A stretch of 64,000 bases of DNA from Pohlia nutans (Eukaryota; Streptophyta; Bryopsida; Bryales; Mniaceae): positions 16,448,113-16,512,112 of the forward strand of contig CM040092.1 of NCBI GenBank assembly GCA_022496805.1. Direction: 5' to 3'. Numbering within the stretch: position 1 is the first letter of the stretch; the number at the start of each line of letters is the position of its first letter. The notes beneath the pieces are model-generated. The model was not told the origin of the DNA and did not search any database. It was given only the letters and a program-made list of their open reading frames with translations. Position numbers and translations under genes: made by a program. Positions 13,736-27,188 of the stretch are shown here, in pieces.

Positions 13736-16171
13736 CCACACCATACCGTATGCTAATAGCAGTTTCGGCACCCTTTTGCCGAATAATTTGTTTACTAAAA
13801 ATAAGTTATAGCAAATCAAATATTCTATGAAATCCGTTTCTTCCCTTTACAATTTTTTTTGAAAATAATTTTCTTAAAATTTTGGCATGTATTTTTAGAA
13901 ATATTTTTTGCTGAAACTGCTATTATCCTATGGCAATTTAGAGCCATATGTGATGGTTGGTCTAACTAGAGCCTTAAAAAGTTTTAATTTGAGGTTTAAG
14001 TGTTCAATTCTAATTTCAACCATTATGTAAATTGTGGATATAAGGGCTTTATTTCCAGCTATAAGTCAGGGTTGATAAGACCATAAATAATTTTGGTTTT
14101 ATCCATATTTATGACTAGCGATGACTTGCTACATAAAAGGTGCAATTTGTGTAAGAGTTTTCAATATGCCGACAATGGATTCGGACAATAAAACTATATC
14201 ATCGGCATATAATAGGATTTTTATGAGAACAATTGATATCAAACATGGAACATGTCTGTTATAGAACTTGTCTGAGCATGTTTAATTCTAACTCTATTTA
14301 TTGTAATTAATACTGCTTTTATATTGTAAGACTAATAAGAACATTGCCACCGTTGGGAGCATTGTTGTCAACATAACAAGGGAGGTTGGCGCAACTTCCT
14401 CTTTAGCAAAACTACACTATTGGCTCTCCAACAGGATTTTTGGGAAAGCCCCCTCAAAAGGGATTCCCAACAAGGTAGGATGGCGAGTCCATCTAATGAC
14501 TTTCTAAACTATAGATTTGTAGTTAACCACTGTTGCATTGACCATGGCTGTAAGAGAGAACAAGTTGTAGTAAAAAGGTGTTTTCATTGAAGGGGTGTTT
14601 CTTTGGCCTCAAAATCAAGTACTACTTTATGAAACAATGAATGTGGCACTTGAATGTAGTAAAACATGTAGTGTAAAAAATCTTTACTTAGAAAAATATT
14701 TTCAATTACATCTTACTTCTTATTTGGTTATAATATCCATCAAATTCATTTTTCAAAATTATCCATCTTTGATACATTAATTTGATCTGTAATAACAATG
14801 TAAAAAACTTGTTTGTCATAAAATTGATATTTTAGGGTTTTTATTCTTCCCACATTATTTTTGGTGTATAAATTTCATATTTCATTAAATCACCATACGT
14901 ACATGTGTTTTAAGAAGAAAAACCCTTCATATGAGTTTTGTAATCTCACATTTATTTTCCATTCATAGGTTTTAAAGGGTTATTAAATATCATGGAATTG
15001 AAAGGTTTTAATTTTAGAATATAACTTCGTAATTATTCAACATCTAGTCACATGAGACCACCTAAAATTTTGAATAACGAAGTTCTAATTATCTACAATC
15101 CTTTTCACGCTATATTTAGTTGAAACACTACATTGTATTTTCTACTAACGTGATTGTAGCGGGGCATTGTTCCAAAAATAAACCGAGCCAAAAATATCAT
15201 TGTGTAGATATCCTTCATACCATGAAACCTTCAAAATCTCATGCATCCATCATTTACAAAAAGATTAACCAAAATATTTCAAAGTCCATTTCTCCAAAAA
15301 TCCATCACTTTGGACTACTTATTCCACTAGCCCCTACCATAAGAACACCCAAAAATGCAACCAACCAAAGGGAAAAGAACAAATTTTCAAGGTAATAGAG
15401 AGCCTCGTAGAAGGAGGGGTGTAGATGCCAAGGTGGATAACTAGTGGTGGGTAGGGACCACAATTGGAAATCCAATAAGAGCCGATTTGTAGGGCAAGTA
15501 AAGTGTTGGATGGCAAGTCCAATCGATGGGTTTGTGGGTTGCGATGCTCTAATTAAAATTCTGAAAGAATGAAAAGGTGAGTAAAGACAAGCTTAAATAT
15601 GCATGAGCCAACAAACATCCTATGTATTGAACATGCAAGTAAAGAACCTCAATCATCAATGTATAACATTACTAGGGCTCCTCTTCTCTCCGCACCACCA
15701 ATGATTAAGTGAAAGGTCATGAAATTGAATAAGATGTGAAAGGCTAAATTACATCATAGAAAACCTTGCCTTAAAAATGTCAATTGCCAGATCTTGGCTC
15801 GCCGGCTCACTTACAAACCCTACATGCGTTGAAAAGCCACAAGTGGAACCTATAGTCGTCAATACCATTTTTCTAAACCAGCGTTGACCTACGGTCGTCA
15901 CTAGAATAATAAAAGGATAAACTCAAACTTGCTAGCTCATTGGAATAATCTTCTAAAAGATTAAATCCCTATGCATGAAATCTTCCTTGAATCAACATCA
16001 ACCTTCCTGAAAATGAATGAACAGAAATCAATTTTGAAAATTAAACACCACGAAAATGAGTCAGTGTAAGAGAAACTTTTCATAAACAGGTTCAAAACTG
16101 TTTAATTTTGAGTTCAATGATATTCTCTCTTCTTGCTTCTTCAGCACCACACTCTCACCACAACGACTCTA
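13736..16171. other. Intergenic, no supported gene
   Basis: No gene recognised. A small inverted repeat at about 15019-15082 has arms ATAACTTCGTAATTATTCA and TGAATAACGAAGTT. The rest is AT-rich. Confidence 0.5.
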
Positions 16172-16751
16172 TTAACCCCTAAAGGACCGGGGTGTTGAAC
16201 TTAGCTCTTGTTTTCTTGACTAGCTCTTGTAGCAAGCTCAATTCCTCATTGGTGCGGGGTAATTTTGATGATCCGCACCGTTGAAATTAAAGAAGACCTA
16301 CGTAGCCTTTTTATGAAAAAAAGATTGACAAAATCGCACAATTTTTGAGAAAATGCCACCGTTGAGAACATTGATGGAACTTGTTTGGGGTATTTTGTAC
16401 ACATGTTGAAATCGGATTGTTCAAAAGTGCTCCAAAAATTCTGAAATTTTTATTGTGAGTGGAAATTACCATTTTAAACATGTGCAAAAATTTTCAAAAA
16501 ATTTGGAGGTGTGAGGAGGAAGATATGAGGGTCTGAAGTGACGCCTAAATACCCTCCGTGCAACTCAAAAAAATCACCAAAAATCGCTCACTTGATGAAT
16601 TTCCGATCAAGAAGTACCTACAAATTCGGCTCTCAAAAAGAGCCAGGGTCTCTTTGTTGCTCATCCTACAATTCAAAGCCCAAGAACCCGAATTTCCTCA
16701 CTTTCTAGTTCCAGAAGCCGCGTGGGGGCCTTATGGTCCTTTAGGAGTTAA
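16172..16751. mobile_element. MITE with TTAACCCCTAAA-type ends
   Basis: The left end TTAACCCCTAAAGGACC and the right end GGTCCTTTAGGAGTTAA are inverted, with 14-17 bp matching imperfectly. The interior is unlike the other elements with these termini. The open frame inside (16558-16773) is probably fortuitous. Confidence 0.55.
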
Positions 16752-16876
16752 AGAAGTTTCACGGCAAAACTAAAAATTGGACTCTAATGGCAATTCTTGA
16801 TACAACCCTTACTCGCTATGGTAAGTTCCAAAATATTCACAATCGGTTTCCACTATTGGCTATGACTGGTAATCAA

Positions 16877-16988
16877 CAAGAGGAGGGAGGATATTGTCTA
16901 CATCCGGTGCCCACAGTACCACCTCATCGCTTCGCGGCTCGGGAGGTTCTGTGTGCATCCGCTACAAACAATATCCTCCCTCCTCTTG
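16877..16988. repeat. Fold-back inverted repeat, 112 bp
   Basis: The arms CAAGAGGAGGGAGGATATTG and CAATATCCTCCCTCCTCTTG are perfectly inverted for 20 bp and continue imperfectly inward. Likely a small MITE. No clear target duplication. Confidence 0.65.
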
Positions 16989-18266
16989 CCGATCACCTAG
17001 TTCATATGCGTTCAACTGTACTTTACTAACGAGTTTGGATATGAGAAGTGAAGTGGAATTAATTTGTAGACTTGACACCTTCGGAGTACCTTTACACCTT
17101 TGAAGCATTGGAATTTCTTTCCAGTTGGAAGATATAAGAATCGTGGAAGAAGTTAAATTCTTTATTTCACTTGCTTGAGGCTTTAAGGGGAGGTGGTATA
17201 TAGAAGGGATGCATGCTGACCACGATGATTTGTACTACATTAATTAATTCATGCCGCAATACACTCTCCCTCTCCCCCATCAAAGAATTACCTGAGAGAA
17301 TTACATGTGTTATCAACAAAGAAATAAATTTGAAGTTACTCAAAACTATTTTTTTTAAAACATGAGGTTTCTTGGTCATTGAGGGGTTAGGACAGCTTTC
17401 CATTGAACATCCATACCTTCCGAAACTGGACGTTTCGATCCTTTCTATCCATGCTACACTTAAAATTCGGAGGTTCAGTTAGGGTTTCACTCTCTCGATG
17501 AGCCAAATCTGAAATGCAAATTGGAAGGTCATCAGTATGAGTTTACGAATGTGACACATGAAGAGTTCCATGTCGAAGTAACACATGGCGAAGAGATGAG
17601 TCGACGTTCTCAATGTGGGCCATCATTCCCTAATTTTCCATGTCAGACCCAAAAGGAAGCATGAGAAGCATCGAAAGGTGCAATCGTGGAAAATTCCCAT
17701 GAGTCAAAGTTTCCGATATGAACCTTCCATAAGGTTCTTTAGCCCTTGTAAGTTGTACCTAGAAATAATAATCTTTGCACGAAAATGGCTGAAGCAAATT
17801 CTAGAATATTGGACATGCGACATAATTTTTTACCTAAAGAATGATGGTGGAGAGATGGAAATCCACTGCAGGCCCGCCTCAAGAATCACAAGTTTTGAAT
17901 ATTTTATCTTTCATGCAATGAGAGCAAAAAGGTGAACCCTTGCAAGGGCTAAAGAACCTCACAGCATTCACACCCATGCACGCTAGAGCTGACTCGCTGA
18001 AATTATTCATCTAGATCTGAAGAGCCCTTGCACTTACACTCCCCCACCCTTGCATGCCCCTCACACATCAAAAGTGCACATCAAATAGTCAGTGGACCAA
18101 TCACAAGCAGAATGTGGGGATATAGTCAACTAAATAGTGATTTGAAGGGCCATTTCTTAACACGCTAGGATTGAGAGTTAAAAGACATTTTTGAAGGGCA
18201 CTTGGCATTTTTCATTTAGTTCTCGAGTGTGAGAGACTCTGGAGGGCATGGGTGGCCATGTTCTAA

Positions 18267-18330
18267 GGGTCGCTTCACACAATGGCCATTTAAGTCGAGA
18301 GGCCGTAGGATTGAGTGGCCAAACTTTGTT
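18267..18330. mobile_element. Tourist-like terminus (partial)
   Basis: TAA|GGGTCGCTTCACACAATGGCC resembles the ends of the Tourist-like elements at 54563-55044. No matching opposite end was found, so this is a fragment. Confidence 0.35.
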
Positions 18331-18884
18331 GAGAGTCCAAAGAAATTGGTTGAAAATAGGCAATAAAATATAGTTTTGAATTTTTATGAAAAATAATCGA
18401 CGGCCTCTCGACCATAGTTTGGGTTTTTATTTCAGTTCCACCCAAACTTCCTTCGAGAGTGCATCAACCTTGATAAAAAAATGTTGACATGTAGGCATTT
18501 TGAAGGGCGACGGCCTTTAGATTTTGACCTTTGGACATTGGCCGAATTCTTGATTTCTTGCAATCCGATTGGTGAAAATCGACGGTCCTTAATGTGGTTT
18601 TTGGAAATGGGAGGCCCGTCACGCCGACACTTGGAGGGACACGGGAGGCTCCACGGGAAGCCACGCTATCTCCACGCAGCCCTAGCCCGCTCTTCTCTCC
18701 AGCCCTTCCATCTGCACTCAAATTCCTCCGTCACTCGAATTCCATCACCAATTGCTTGCTGCATTCAACCCGGGATCGATCGATCGATCAATCAATCTCA
18801 TCACATTGATCCAGCTGAGAAGAAATCACATTGAGGATTGCGCCCGCTTGATCAATCGATTCTCACCATCTCCATCGATCAATC

Positions 18885-21800
18885 ATGCAGTGTGCCTTCG
18901 TTCCTTCCCCAGCTCTTCACAGCTTCAAGCATCATGGCGCCATCACATCGTTTGGGTCTCCTTCCCAGCTGGGCCCTTCCCCACATTCCAGTTCCAGGAG
19001 CCGCCTCGTGTGTCACGCCAAGCTGGAAACAAAATCGACGGGTCAGTACAATACCATTCATATACTCTGTAATAATTTTATTCATAGTATACTTTGACTG
19101 AATCATGTTCTGAACCTCTGTCACTCTCTTTGGCCGTTGTTTCAAGCTATGGCGGAGACAAGTTTTCAAATTATATGTTTCTTTCGGCGGGCTTTAGTTG
19201 GTTTGCACATGTATCGATTCTGAAATCGACGTGTGAATAGAAAGGACAGAGGTGGGAAGGAGCCATTGCCGTAATGGCCATTGTTTCAAGCTATGGCGGA
19301 GAAGAGTTTTAAAATTCTACGTGTCCTGCCAATTCTTTAGTTGGTTTGCACATGTTTTGATTCTGGAATCGACGTGTGAATAGAAAAGACATAGGATATG
19401 AGGCTGGGAAGGAGCCATTGCTGTAATGGCCATTGTTTCAAGCTATGGCGGAGAAGAGTTTTCAGTTTTTTGAAATTTTATGTGTCCCGCCATTTCTTTC
19501 GGCGGGCTTTAGTTAGTTTGCTCTTGTATCGATTCTGAAATCGACGTGTGAATAGAAAGGACAGAGGATATGAGAGCCATTGCTGTAATGGCCATAGTTT
19601 CAAGCTATGGCGGAGACGAGTTTTCAAATTACACGTGTACCGCCATTTCTTTCGACGGGCTTTAACATTTATTGATTTTGAAAATGACGTGTGACTACAA
19701 AGGACAGAGAGTATGAGGCTGGGAAGGAGCGAGCTCCAGGTTTCCAGATTAGGGATTGGGACTTTGCAATGGGGCGATCCGGGCAGCGGATTCGGAACCA
19801 CGTTTGGGGAAGGCGAACTCGCAACGGCCTTCGACGAGATTATCTCTGGTGGCATCAATTTCTTCGACACGGCTGAGGTAGTCCTTCAGATTCTTTTTCA
19901 TTCAGGTTCTGATTAGCATTGATCTGCAAATCATTAAGGTAGAGGATACTGATTGCGATACTTTGAGGGTTAAGGATTGATAGAGCTCTGGGGAGATCTT
20001 GCTTTGGGTACTACGAAGAGCTGAATATGTTTAGATCACTCAATGTATAATGATTTCTTATGCAATCACTCAAAGTGGGAGGTTGTAAACCAGTAGAAAT
20101 CCCATTTATTTCCACTCGTTTGCAGGACATTCAGGATGATAGAGAAGAAGGTAGAGGATACTCCTTCCGTCACTTTATATAAGCATTTTAACAAATACAA
20201 GTACTCAACTGGAACCTAATTACGAGCATCCATATTTAATACTGATGCTTATCAGAGCCCTTATTTGGACAACTTATCATTTATGACGACAACAACTTAA
20301 TACAACATGTAGGCAACAAACTTAGAGAACACTAGAACAAAGCCCCATTGCAATGCAATAGTTCCATGCTTAGATTGATTTTTCCCCACTTTGCATTACC
20401 GTAAGGTATGAAACTGTGAAGCATAGTACCTTCAGTGACCATCAATTTGGATGAATTCGTGACTCATTCGTGACACTGCTCATTTAATGATATAGATGTA
20501 TGTAGGAGTGTGCTTTTATTTGTAGAGAGATCACTTTGGGTACTTTAAGAACCAAATTCTCTTGAAATCATTTTTTTTTTTAAGGAAAAAATCAAAGTGG
20601 ACCACTTGATTGAAGGGATAGTAGACAACCTCATTTCCATTCTTTATAGACCAGTAGTTATAGACATTTAGCTTAGAACTCATGCTTACACTTGCTATTA
20701 AGTCCAACCAAGTGTTGATTGGAAGAGATGAGTTGCTGTTGGTAAGTAGGAGATGGGATATCAGATTCTTAATGGTTTTAGTATCCTCTACCTTATGAGT
20801 AAGTTTTTCTTTGACTCTCTGTCGGTGCAGGTTTATGGATACCAGAATATGAAGTCCGGATGCTCCTCCGAGCAGCTTCTGGGAAAATTCTTGAGGAACT
20901 CGAAGAGTCAGCAAGATGTTCCACCAGTCATCGCTACCAAATTCTTCACCATTCCTTGGACGAACTTCCTCGTGGGTGAGCATGCACTTCCATTCTGCCT
21001 CTGTAACGTTGTTGAGACTTGAGAATTAGTATGGCACGTGTCATTACCCAACCCCTGTTTAAATTCCTATTTTTCGGTTTCTTCTTTCTTTATTTTTAGA
21101 GTTTCATCTTTTGAAAATACCAATGTGCACACCCCTTCCTTACTTACGGGCTTTCTAATAGTACCAAGAAAAAAAAGCATCAGATTTCAAGGTTCATTTG
21201 AAGTGACATTGTCGAATTGGAGTCCAGGTGGCGGCTTCAGGTTGGGTCGGAAATCCTTACTGGCTGCTCTACGAGAGAGCTTAAAGAGATTAGGCAAGGA
21301 GCAAGTTGACCTCTATCAGGTACAGGAACCGTATTTCACGGTGCGCTTGTGATTGATTGCCCGATCTTGTCTTGCTATTAGAGTCTTGGAGTCAAGATTG
21401 ATGAACATGGATGTGCAGATTCATTTTCCATTCCCAACGTTCAGTAATGCTGCTCTCATGGAGAGTTTGAAGGAAGCTGTTGAGGAGGGCCTCACCCGTG
21501 CAGTGGGTGTTTCCAATTTCTCCAAGGAACAGGTGAGCTTTCCAACCATCACAGATTCAAAGATGTGATTTGCTGCAGTATTGGATAGCTAGCAAAAGAA
21601 ATTTAACTTAGAAATCTAACTCAAGCTTGTAAATATTTGGTTCAACCTTTGCAAATCTTGGCTGTCTTATAGATGGAGGAGGCGGATGACTTGCTCTCTC
21701 GCTATGGTATACCTTTGGCATCAAACCAAGTGCAATACAGGTAACACATGCTCAAAGTGCTGACGAGATTGCGCGGACGGCAGGGTGAAAGTGAGAAACT

Positions 21801-23227
21801 GAATTGGATTCTGTACATGTGATTTCCTTGGCTTAAATTTTCTCAACAAAAACCGCATTTTCCATACTTGGGTCTGATTGAGACTTATTGGCCATAGTTT
21901 GCAAGAGTTTACAAAGAGTTCTGAGATTACAACCTCGATGATTGACTCGTTTTCTTCAATGAAATTATTAGAATGGGTTTGTACTTCCGAGCTCTTTGCT
22001 GTATACAATGTTGTCGTTAATAGTATGTCCGGGAGAACAAAGAGCATGATGGTGAGGCTTGACTTCACTCTCGGTGTCAATGGTGCCTACATATGCTGGA
22101 ACACACAGTCTGGCCAGCCGAGATGTCGAGGAGAATGGTCTCTTGAAGTCATGTAAGGTAATTTTAAATAACGCTCAATTAAAGCCTATTTACTACTCCA
22201 TGAACATCTCATTGAGCTGCAACTTGCTTAGAAGTTCTACAGAACTATGTCTCCAAACTGTTGTCATTGTAAGAATAGTCAAGAATGTGATGGCATATAT
22301 GTTCCAAGTACACTGATGTGGATTGGAATGTGGAAGAGCAGGATCGGAATATTCAACTAATTGCTTACTCCCCACTTGCTTCTGGGCTACTAACGGATAA
22401 AGCTTTGAGCCGCACGGACGGAAAAGCTACCAAAGTAATGTTCTATGAACCGATGTCCATGATCAGTAGGAAAATTTGCTTGTGACGGTTTGTTGCAGAG
22501 CGGAATGCAGTCTCATTGTTTGAGCAAACATATAGGAAAATCACGGAGCTTATTATGTTTCGACATGTGAATTCTTCCAGATTCAACCCCTTTTAGAGAT
22601 GATGAAGTCAATTGGAGCAGAACATGGAAACAAATCCGTAACCCAGGTAAAGCTGTTTTTGATCATGTGTTATGGATCTGTAAAAAATTGCTCCCGTACA
22701 GAGTATTATCCCTACTTTTCATATGACTAGCTTCAATGTCGTCAGTGGTGTGAGTACCAATATCTTGCTGAATTATATTTCCCTTGGCAGGTGGCACTAA
22801 ATTATCTCATCTGTAAAGGAGCCCTTCCTATCGCTGGGTATGCCATCTTCAACACCTAATTTCTCGCTGTACCTATCAGTGCAGTGGCGATTGTTGATCT
22901 ACAATAATCACTAAGGCTTTCTTCGTTTTAAACTCTTCATATTACTGGACTTTTTGCATGTGATTGTATTTGGCAAAGATAAGTTCCAAGTATGTGGTGG
23001 GGGTTATAACCACACATGCATGGTCTCCAAAGTTCTTTTTCTTTTGCAAAGAACTGGTTTCTCAATAAGTGACATTCATCTAAGAAAGTGCTAATATAGT
23101 GCATTTGGTGTGCTGCAACACTAGATGCAAGAACGCTCAGCAGGCAAAGGCGCATTGTGAAGTACTCAAGTTCAAGCTTACAGATGACCAAGGCAAGAAT
23201 ATTGTTTTCCATTATTTCCAACTTTGA
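18885..23227 (+). CDS. Aldo-keto reductase, plastid-type, about 12 exons
   Basis: NADPH-dependent aldo-keto reductase resembling plant plastid AKRs. Exons: 18885-19041, 19708-19877, 20831-20975, 21228-21319, 21419-21532, 21673-21740, 22109-22157, 22342-22434, about 22501-22560 (end unresolved), 22581-22646, 22791-22837, 23125-23227. Except for the ninth, they join in frame with GT-AG introns, giving roughly 385 residues. The leader MQCAFVPSPALHSFKHHG is Ser/Ala-rich and looks like a transit peptide. Seen: LGIGTLQWG, the catalytic tetrad D106 and Y111 (DTAEVYG), K146 (IATKF) and H190 (YQIHFPF), AVGVSNFSKEQ, SNQVQYS, LIAYSPLASGLLT and VALNYLICKGALPIAG. The exon 1/2 junction can also be placed at 19045/19712. 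The C-terminus after LTDDQ is unusual and may hide a further GC-AG intron. A GATC-rich microsatellite lies at 18775-18795, just upstream. Confidence 0.85.
19130..19735 (+). repeat. Four tandem repeats in AKR intron 1 reaching into exon 2
   Basis: Four imperfect direct units share the core CAAGCTATGGCGGAGA, beginning at 19143, 19287, 19439 and 19601 (spacing 144, 152 and 162 bp). They continue through TTTAGTTGGTTTGCAC, TCGACGTGTGAATAGAAA and GGACAGAGGATATGAGGCTG. The last unit runs directly into exon 2, so earlier units carry decayed copies of the splice acceptor and first exon-2 codons (ATGAGGCTGGGAAGGAGC). Confidence 0.85.
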
Positions 23228-25880
23228 TGTGGTTGATGTTGTTTTTGAGTCTTAGTATCATCAACCCTGTGTTGAGGTCTGGATGACTTGCTTGCACATA
23301 ACAGTAGACAATTAATGAATGGAGAATCTTCTTTTCATGTGCAGTGGCTTCACTACAAGAGAAGGCAAGGACATTGAAGCTTTAGATCCCATTCACATCA
23401 CATGTGTCAGAAATACAGACCCCAGCTCAAGTCACAAAAGGGAGGGCTTTGTACCATACACAGTAGCAGGACTGGTTCATGTGCAAAAATTTCCACACTG
23501 CTGACATGTACTGTAGATGTATCGGGTTTGCCTTGGATGCCAAGAGGAAAGCATATTTGGAAAATTGTGTGATCGTAAACAAGTATAACAGTACAAGCTG
23601 CTTTTGTACAGTACAGTCATAGCGGCTGCAATTCTCCGACACTCTCTTGGGTCATGTACTTGCGTGGCACAGGACTGTCATTGCTGCTCACAAGAGTTGT
23701 TCAGTCAACACACTTGTGGAGACCAATGCGCTGTTTTGTCAACTTCTTTCGCAAGCAATCTTGATCAAGTCCGGTGCATGCACGTCTTTATTAGTGACAG
23801 GTTTGTCATTAGTGGTGAAAGGGTCATGCATCAACACTTGAGGATTGGAGATTCAAAGCAGGGACACCTGAAATTGCCACTTTTGGCAATGTGCATATGG
23901 TATTTTCCACTGTTAGATTGGTCAAAATTTTATACATTCCTATTAGAAAATGAAAGAGGATTCGAACATACCCAAAAAATGAGTTATATGGATAATTATA
24001 TGCAAGAGTCAAGAAAGTATGAAGCTTTGGTGGTGGATGATGTAAAACCAACACTTATTTCTTTTTCAACAATCTCAAGATGTGTCCTCAATAGCACATA
24101 TGCTAGATGCATTAGTTGAACATTTCCTAGTTTCACAAACAACGTTGGATTATCTAATTTGCTATCTTATTGGGAAAGTTATAGTAGAATCAACTCTTAA
24201 CCCTTTCAGGAAAGCTAGAGTAGGATCAACTCTTAATCCTTTGAGGCGCCTGTGTCCACATAGTGGACGATGAAGTGATTCAAATTGTTCCAGTTCCATC
24301 CGAATTGGACAATTTTCATCCACCAATATTTCTCATGGTTCTTGTGCAAGTTGACTATCTTTTGTACAGTTTGGATCTTCAAAATAGGTTGTTATGATTT
24401 TTGGAAAAACAACATAAGTGGTTTATGTCAAGTTTCATTCTTAGTTCAAAAAGTGAGACCTTATACATGATTTTCCAAAATAAGTAGAATCAAATAATGG
24501 AAACCATACCATTTCGTAGTGCATGTTATTCCAATTTCATTACAATAGTTTTTTAAAAATTCCGTTAATTCATGATTTAAAATTGAATTTCAAGAGAAAA
24601 TCTTGCAAAATTAATTAAAAAATATCAAATATATATATGATAAAAGGAAAAGCAAATTGAACTCTTAAAAAAACCAAAATTTGGTTTTTTGAAAAAATTA
24701 GGGTTAACTATATCATTGTCTTTGACTGTACAACACATATGAGTTCATCATATTTCAATACATAAGACAAATTATACAAGCAAATAGATGATGATATACA
24801 TAGAGTCCTAGGGACGTTTAGAGGTTACACTTTCTTTACACTAGGGTGCATCAACCTATTATCATCATCTAATAGTGGGTATTATAATGGGATGGTGGAT
24901 TGGTGAAATATAACCAGTGCTCCTCCACATGGCACAAACACATGAGATACCTGAAAGTGTACTTCGAAACCCACTTTGTGTGCCCAACTTTGTGTTTCGG
25001 TTATCTACTAGTTATGGGTGAATTTTGTCCCAATGTCCCTTTACTCAGTACTGGACCATTGACATTACGAACGGACACTTTATTCATGCCGGCCTCGTGC
25101 TGAGGACCGGAGTTTCTATCTCTCTTATGGGTGAATTTCTTGAGTACCAGATGTGTGAAACGTTGTCACAAAGAGACGAGAGAGCAATAAGGTGAGAAGC
25201 GAGTAGTGTGGATGTGAACTGTTTCAAGTAGAGCTCTAACATTCAAAGGCAAGCTGCAAAATAATGTGAAATTGTGAAAACCAAACCTACCCATTCACTA
25301 GCGATTCTCAACTTCCATCCACTAAAGCAGGATATTGGCCAAAAAAATCAGGTTTTGCTACGTGTCCCTTCAACCTTCAAAACAGGCGAAGTCTACAAAA
25401 CTTGGCTTTCTATTTAACTTACCCACCATCTGATTCTGACACCCACTAGTGTTTTGGTGGTGTACACTCCAAACCAAAAATATCTACCGTCGGTGCATGA
25501 GGTTGCAATTGGAAACACGGTGGTAATACGATGGTAATACGATGGTGTACCTGAACTGATCTTCCCTGTCTACGGTATTTCCATTGACGCTTATGTTGAT
25601 GTACGATGTTACCCATTACTGCAGGATTCATCATGTCCATGCTGAACACTGGCCATAGTTACTTTCTCTGTTGGTACTTTCTAATCGAGTCCTTCGCATC
25701 ATCACATCAGAAATGTACTAAAATGAGAGCTTTTTTACATCCCTCAACCGCCTTTCATGTGCATGTTAGGTATGTAAGGTAGCCTTACCCAATACAAGTC
25801 ACCCAATTTCGTTCAAATGTAGAGCACTCATTGATTTTAGAATATGAATATAGGGAGGCAGTACATGTTTTAATTTCCAA
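23228..25880. other. Intergenic, no supported gene
   Basis: No gene recognised downstream of the AKR. Open frames in the first kilobase are short and not protein-like. The stretch at about 24370-24540 recurs at about 59320-59500 (shared TCAAGTTTCATTC and GTTCAAAAAGTGAGACCTTA). Confidence 0.5.
25022..25128 (+). repeat. Short interspersed repeat, copy 1
   Basis: Matches 50142-50252 in the same orientation: shared ACATTACGAA, GACACTTTAT, GCCGGCCT and a final GAGTTTCTATCT that runs into a TCTA-type simple repeat. Could be a SINE-like 3' part. Class not established. Confidence 0.5.
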
Positions 25881-25884
25881 AAAT

Positions 25885-26099
25885 TATAGCATAATAATAG
25901 AGCAGTGCAATGGAGTACCCTTTTGAAAACTAGATGGAAAGAGAATATTCATTTAGATTAAGTTTTCTATGTAATGAAGGAATGTCATTTCTGTTCCATG
26001 AATTTTGTTGGATTGCCATGTAAACTTAGTTTCCAATTGTAATGACATTAATGTCTCATTGTAAAAGTGTGTTGGCTCCTATTGCTCTATTATGCTATG
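25885..26099. mobile_element. MITE family CATAGCATAATAGAGC, copy 2
   Basis: The ends TATAGCATAATAATAGAGCA and TTGCTCTATTATGCTATG are flanked by AT on both sides. The interior matches the copies at 8247 and 49590 (GCAATGGAGTACCCTTTT, GTTTCCAATTGTAA). Confidence 0.7.
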
Positions 26100-26822
26100 A
26101 TAAATATCAAAAATTTGGGAAATTTATCTTTTCAATATTGTTTTGTATGGTGAAAATGTGAATATTGAAGAACATTTTCAAACATTTCATTTTTTGAATC
26201 TTATTTTTCAGAAACTAATTATTATTTGACACAAAAGTGCCAACTTTGTCCTCCGTCTATGCCAGTAGAAATTAGAAGGGCCGGTCATCATGCCATGGGA
26301 TCAACTATATCAATGGAGTTGGCATATTGCTACGGTGGTTTCTTTTTAATAAAAAATATATTGATGTGTTCAAAAAGAGGTTTTCTCAAATAAAACTCAA
26401 AATTCATTGAGCAATTACAAGTTAAATTTGATCAATTTTTATATTTTTAGAAAGCTAAAGAAGAAAGAAAGAACTTAAAATTTGTTTTAAGAATAAAAAT
26501 ACAATTCTTCTACTAAATTCAAGACTAGTTCATTTTTCACCTTTTTGCAAATTTTGACACTCCTTTGCACATTTTGTTCATTTTTTTCCATTCAACTTAA
26601 GTTTACATTTCTTTTTATGATTGAAGAAGTGAATTTTTCCCGCAACATCATCTTACGTAATCTTTAATTCGAAAGATAGTCCTTGTGTAATGACCTCCAA
26701 CTAAAAAAATTCATGGAACTAATTTTTAAAATTCAAATGTAAATATGCAATTACATCTTAATACAAAAACATGTTGAATGCATTTCCGACAAACATCAGT
26801 TGTAAGTTGCGTTAGAAATGTT

Positions 26823-26963
26823 CACTAGTAGGATTTTGGTCCTTTATAATTGGTCCTTTGTGACTTAAATGGTTCTTTGTGACTCAATTCTTTAAAAAAA
26901 TAGTCGTTTTGGACCATTGAAGTAACTAAAGACCAGTTATAAAGGACCAAAATCCTACTAGTG
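26823..26963. mobile_element. CACTA-type MITE, 141 bp
   Basis: The ends CACTAGTAGGATTTTGGTCC and GGACCAAAATCCTACTAGTG are perfect inverted repeats. They are flanked by a 3-bp GTT duplication (26820-26822 and 26964-26966). Confidence 0.85.
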
Positions 26964-27188
26964 GTTGTTGAATCTAATGTATAATGTCATGTCAAAACAA
27001 TCATTGAAAGTTGTCACTTTTTTTACACTTTTTGATTGACATATCAGGTGTGACACTTCTTTTAACACCAAAAATTTGAAAAAAGAAGATTATGAGTGCC
27101 ATTTTATTGTCAATAAATAGTAAAAAACAACACCTTTTTCTAGCAGTGATATCACTAAAACTAGTAATTCAGTTTATTTATATAAACC

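Noticed and set aside
15019..15082. ATAACTTCGTA-containing inverted repeat that looks slightly like a loxP site
   Set aside because: The spacer and arm lengths are wrong; it is an ordinary imperfect inverted repeat in AT-rich DNA.
16558..16773. 71-residue open frame
   Set aside because: It lies wholly inside a MITE and has no recognisable domain.
23604..24119. 171-residue plus-strand open frame
   Set aside because: Composition is random, there is no motif, and it overlaps other open frames in an AT-rich intergenic stretch.
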